A stretch of 64,000 nt of DNA from Strigops habroptila. Its lineage: Eukaryota > Chordata > Aves > Psittaciformes > Psittacidae. The notes beneath the pieces were generated by a model. The model was not told the DNA's origin. It did no database searches and saw only the letters and a program-made list of their open reading frames with translations. A program made the translations under genes and the position numbers. Location: contig NC_044288.2 in the NCBI RefSeq assembly GCF_004027225.2, positions 3,316,719 through 3,380,718 on the forward strand, read 5' to 3'. Below, piece after piece: positions 61,471-64,000 of the stretch (the first letter of the stretch is position 1; every line of letters begins with the position of its first letter).

Positions 61471-63854
61471 GTCCTTAAGGAGCCCACACACCTTATACAA
61501 AGACAAACCCTGTTATTCTCTGAATACTCTGGTACTTTTTAAGGTGCTGTAGAGGAAAAAATCCTGAGACAGGCACCCAGATGGACATGGAAGAGGAATA
61601 GAGGGGAACACTGTGGAACGATGCCCCTGTGTTTGAGATTATACAGGCACTCAAGCTTGGTTCCATATTCCTAAATTTTGCCCTTTTCTGGGGGTTTTTA
61701 AGTACAAAAGAGAGAAACATTCATCCTATAAAGGCCAACTAAGCATGAAGTGAAATACTGAAGAGACTTCAAAATTAAGTTCTTATATTTTTGGACAACA
61801 GATGCTGGGCATGGAAAGAGGCTGTTAGTCCCAGTAACACAGTCTCTAGGGTCTGCTGTGGCCTCACACTTCAGGGAACACTGCTGGTTCTTGAAGGTTT
61901 CTTGCCACTCTGCCAGCCCTTGAATCATATGCATTTGGCCTTTCTATAACATGTACTGCATTCCCATCTTATGGAGGGTTTGCACGAAGAGCCAGAAGCT
62001 ACCACTATGGAAGGGGGTCACTCCTTTAGCCCATCTGCTAAATGTGCTCCCACAAAGGAAGAAGTCTTTATGTTTCAGGGAAATCTTTGATTACTGAGAT
62101 CAAATCCATTGGTACTAAAACATTCCTGGAACAGTGAGTTCTGCTGCCAGCAGAAAAGCTGGCTGTATTTGCTGTGAACAAATGGGAGGCAGAAAGCACC
62201 TGAAAAGGTTTTTGCTCTTGGTTTTCCTTTTCTCCCTATCGCTTTGTGTCTAGAGAGTTGTGGGGGTTTTGTTTCTTTGTTAGTTTGTTTCGGGAGGTTT
62301 CATGTAGGTTCTGCTTGGACAGTTCAGCTGGGTTCTGCTGCAATTAGCCTGCAGAAGCAACGGCCAGTTGCCCAATTAATTAGCAAGCCTGCCGAGAGAG
62401 CTGGAGCAGGAGAGCATGTAGGAAGAGGCAGAGAAACACAGCTGCCTTGAATCCAAGGAAACACTGTGCTAAGGAGATAAATCCTCTCATGGGCTAACTT
62501 TTGGTGGTTGGTTCTGGGAGGAAAAGCAAGGAAAATGGCTTCAGGTGGTTTGGGGTTTAATGGGAGTGTTTCTCATTATAGCTGTTCCTACAAAGGCTGA
62601 GTCTGTCTTTGTTAAGCTCTGTTTTTGTTTTGAGTTATTAATCTTTGGGGTTTTGTGAGCCAGATCACAGTCTTCTCTGTACCCTCCTGCTTCTGAAAGG
62701 TGGGTTTGGTTTTCTGCCTTGAAGCTTAGGCTCTTCCCATGACTCTTGTGAGCCGCAAAGCTGTGAGCAGCATCTTCTGTCCTAAAGCCCTCTCGCTGTT
62801 CCCCTCTCTGTTCTCATTCAGGGTTTGCTGGATTTGGGTTTTCTTTCTTTGCTGTGGCCCAAGACTTCTTCCGCTCCTGCACTTCAATTCTCATTACTTA
62901 GCGGTAAACGGATCCTGCATTTGTGGGGTTTTTTTTATCAGGTTATAAGTACAAGCTATTTTCTAGTCTCTTTTTTCCAGATGTAGGTGAAGCGTTGGAT
63001 ACTTTTGGTCACTCCCTGAAGTCTTGACTATCTGACACCTCCATGTGCAGCAACTCATGTAGTGTTGCTCCCTTTCTTGACATAAGCTATTTTCTTTCTT
63101 CTTTGAGGGATGCAGCCTCCTCAAATTGGTTTTCCCTTGAGCCCCAGAAGGGAAAAGTCTTCTCCTGCTTGCTCAAAGCTGGGGAAATGGTGGTGCATTT
63201 TCATGGGGAAAAAATGGGCAATATGGGACAGTGAAGGATATCAGAGCAGCTGGAATATATCAGGGACCCAACAGGCTAAAGCACAATTTCTTTATGAAAG
63301 CAAGTGAAAGAGGCAATGGAAAAAATAGGCACTAGATTTATTTAATAGCCATGGGATAAACTGGGTAGTTGGCAGGGAGGGAGAGCAAGCCAGTAATCAA
63401 ATACTTCTGATGTTTGAGAAATACTGGGATCAGTTGCCTTAAAAAAATCAGAAAAGCTAAAAATTTGGCTCTTTTTCTAATAAAATTACACTCTTTATTC
63501 AAGCACTTGGGAGTTGGAGACCCCAAAAGGATTGTTGCTATTTTAAGCTCAGGTAAAGCAATAAGAAATAAATTGGTGAGTGAGCTGGAGAAGGCACTGT
63601 AACAGACTGTATGTTCTGCGGAGGCAGATAAAGAAAACAGAAGTATTTTGCCTTTGGATTCAGCTGCCCCCCTTTTTGTTTTAAGCAGCAAACCAGCTTT
63701 ACAAAACTCCTCACACTGTCTAGACTCTTACGAAGACCAAATGTGTATACTGCACAGTGCAAGCAAGGCTTTGGTAGTCATCATCAGGGCACTCTGCAAT
63801 ACTAAGAGGGAAAACTGCTTCCTGGGAACTCCTCAGGAGGAAGCTTGGGCAAAA

Positions 63855-63950
63855 TGGTCTTGTGGAAGGTGTCCCTGCCCATGGTAGAGGGGTCAGAACT
63901 AGATGAGCTTTAAGGTCCCTTCTAACTCAACCTATTCTGTGATTCTATAA
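63855..63950 (+). mobile_element. CR1 LINE 3' terminal fragment
   Basis: This is a 95-bp CR1 3' end in LAPTM5 intron 2: tggtcttgtggaaggtgtcc, ctagatgagctttaaggtcc, cttctaactcaacctattct and the tail gtgattctata. Confidence 0.92.
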
Positions 63951-64000
63951 GCAATTCTTTCTGCCAGCTTATCACACTTTAGCTCTTCCTTAGTGGTATA

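Larger units (their letters stand above)
56569..64000 (+). other. LAPTM5: LAPTM5 intron 2, visible part
   Basis: The sequence begins with gtaggt after exon 2 and runs to the window edge without a recognisable exon 3. It contains a perfect 19-bp tandem duplication (57418-57455), a pyrimidine-rich tract on the plus strand near 58808-58870, an imperfect hairpin (60353-60385), an old CR1 remnant (61236-61470) and a CR1 3' end (63855-63950). The rest is featureless unique sequence. Confidence 0.7.

Noticed and set aside
56569..64000. LAPTM5 exon 3
   Set aside because: No ag-bounded segment encoding the second membrane segment, with its expected ISSFLL-like start, was found by eye.
1..64000. Endogenous retrovirus or LTR pair
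   Set aside because: No primer-binding site, gag/pol frame or paired terminal repeats seen; the only reverse-transcriptase-related frames are CR1.
1..64000. CRISPR array, bacterial operon or phage region
   Set aside because: No regularly spaced repeats or compact ORF clusters; the sequence has vertebrate introns and LINEs.

Overview
This window is vertebrate nuclear DNA, almost certainly from a bird. Two observations support this. CR1 LINE fragments recur through the window, and most end in the avian 3' signature built around TTCTATGATTCTATG. Two spliced exons also match LAPTM5, the haematopoietic lysosomal membrane protein gene, with gt/ag borders and exon sizes equal to those I recall for the human gene. 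There are no bacterial operons, CRISPR arrays, phage genes or recognisable tRNA genes. Apart from the LAPTM5 exons and the CR1 remnants, the open frames are short, look random and resemble nothing I recognise.

Layout. Positions 1 to about 49,120 look intergenic: AT-leaning unique sequence with scattered CR1 pieces (about 5131, 20365, 29150, 32741, 38131, 41246, 45017 and 46981), a few MIR-like old SINE remnants (about 7387, 16117, 40485 and 45866) and small local repeats. Positions 49,120-49,274 are the putative LAPTM5 promoter and 5' UTR. LAPTM5 exon 1 coding sequence lies at 49275-49361 and exon 2 at 56475-56568, both on the plus strand. The remaining exons were not found and should lie beyond the right edge. 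Intron 1 (7.1 kb) and the visible part of intron 2 (at least 7.4 kb) carry further CR1 remnants near 55774, 61236 and 63855.

The most interesting object is a composite at about 29,150-30,200 on the minus strand. The 3' end of 28S ribosomal RNA, ending at or next to the mature rRNA terminus, is joined in the same sense to a 5'-truncated CR1 whose C-terminal ORF2 reading frame is still open for more than 240 codons. This is the structure expected if the CR1 reverse transcriptase switched template onto 28S rRNA during target-primed integration. Retained CpG dinucleotides and the open frame suggest a fairly recent event. Two abutting perfect palindromes at 21982-22019, an imperfect intronic hairpin at 60353-60385 and several small tandem duplications are secondary observations. 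I found no convincing new multi-gene system.
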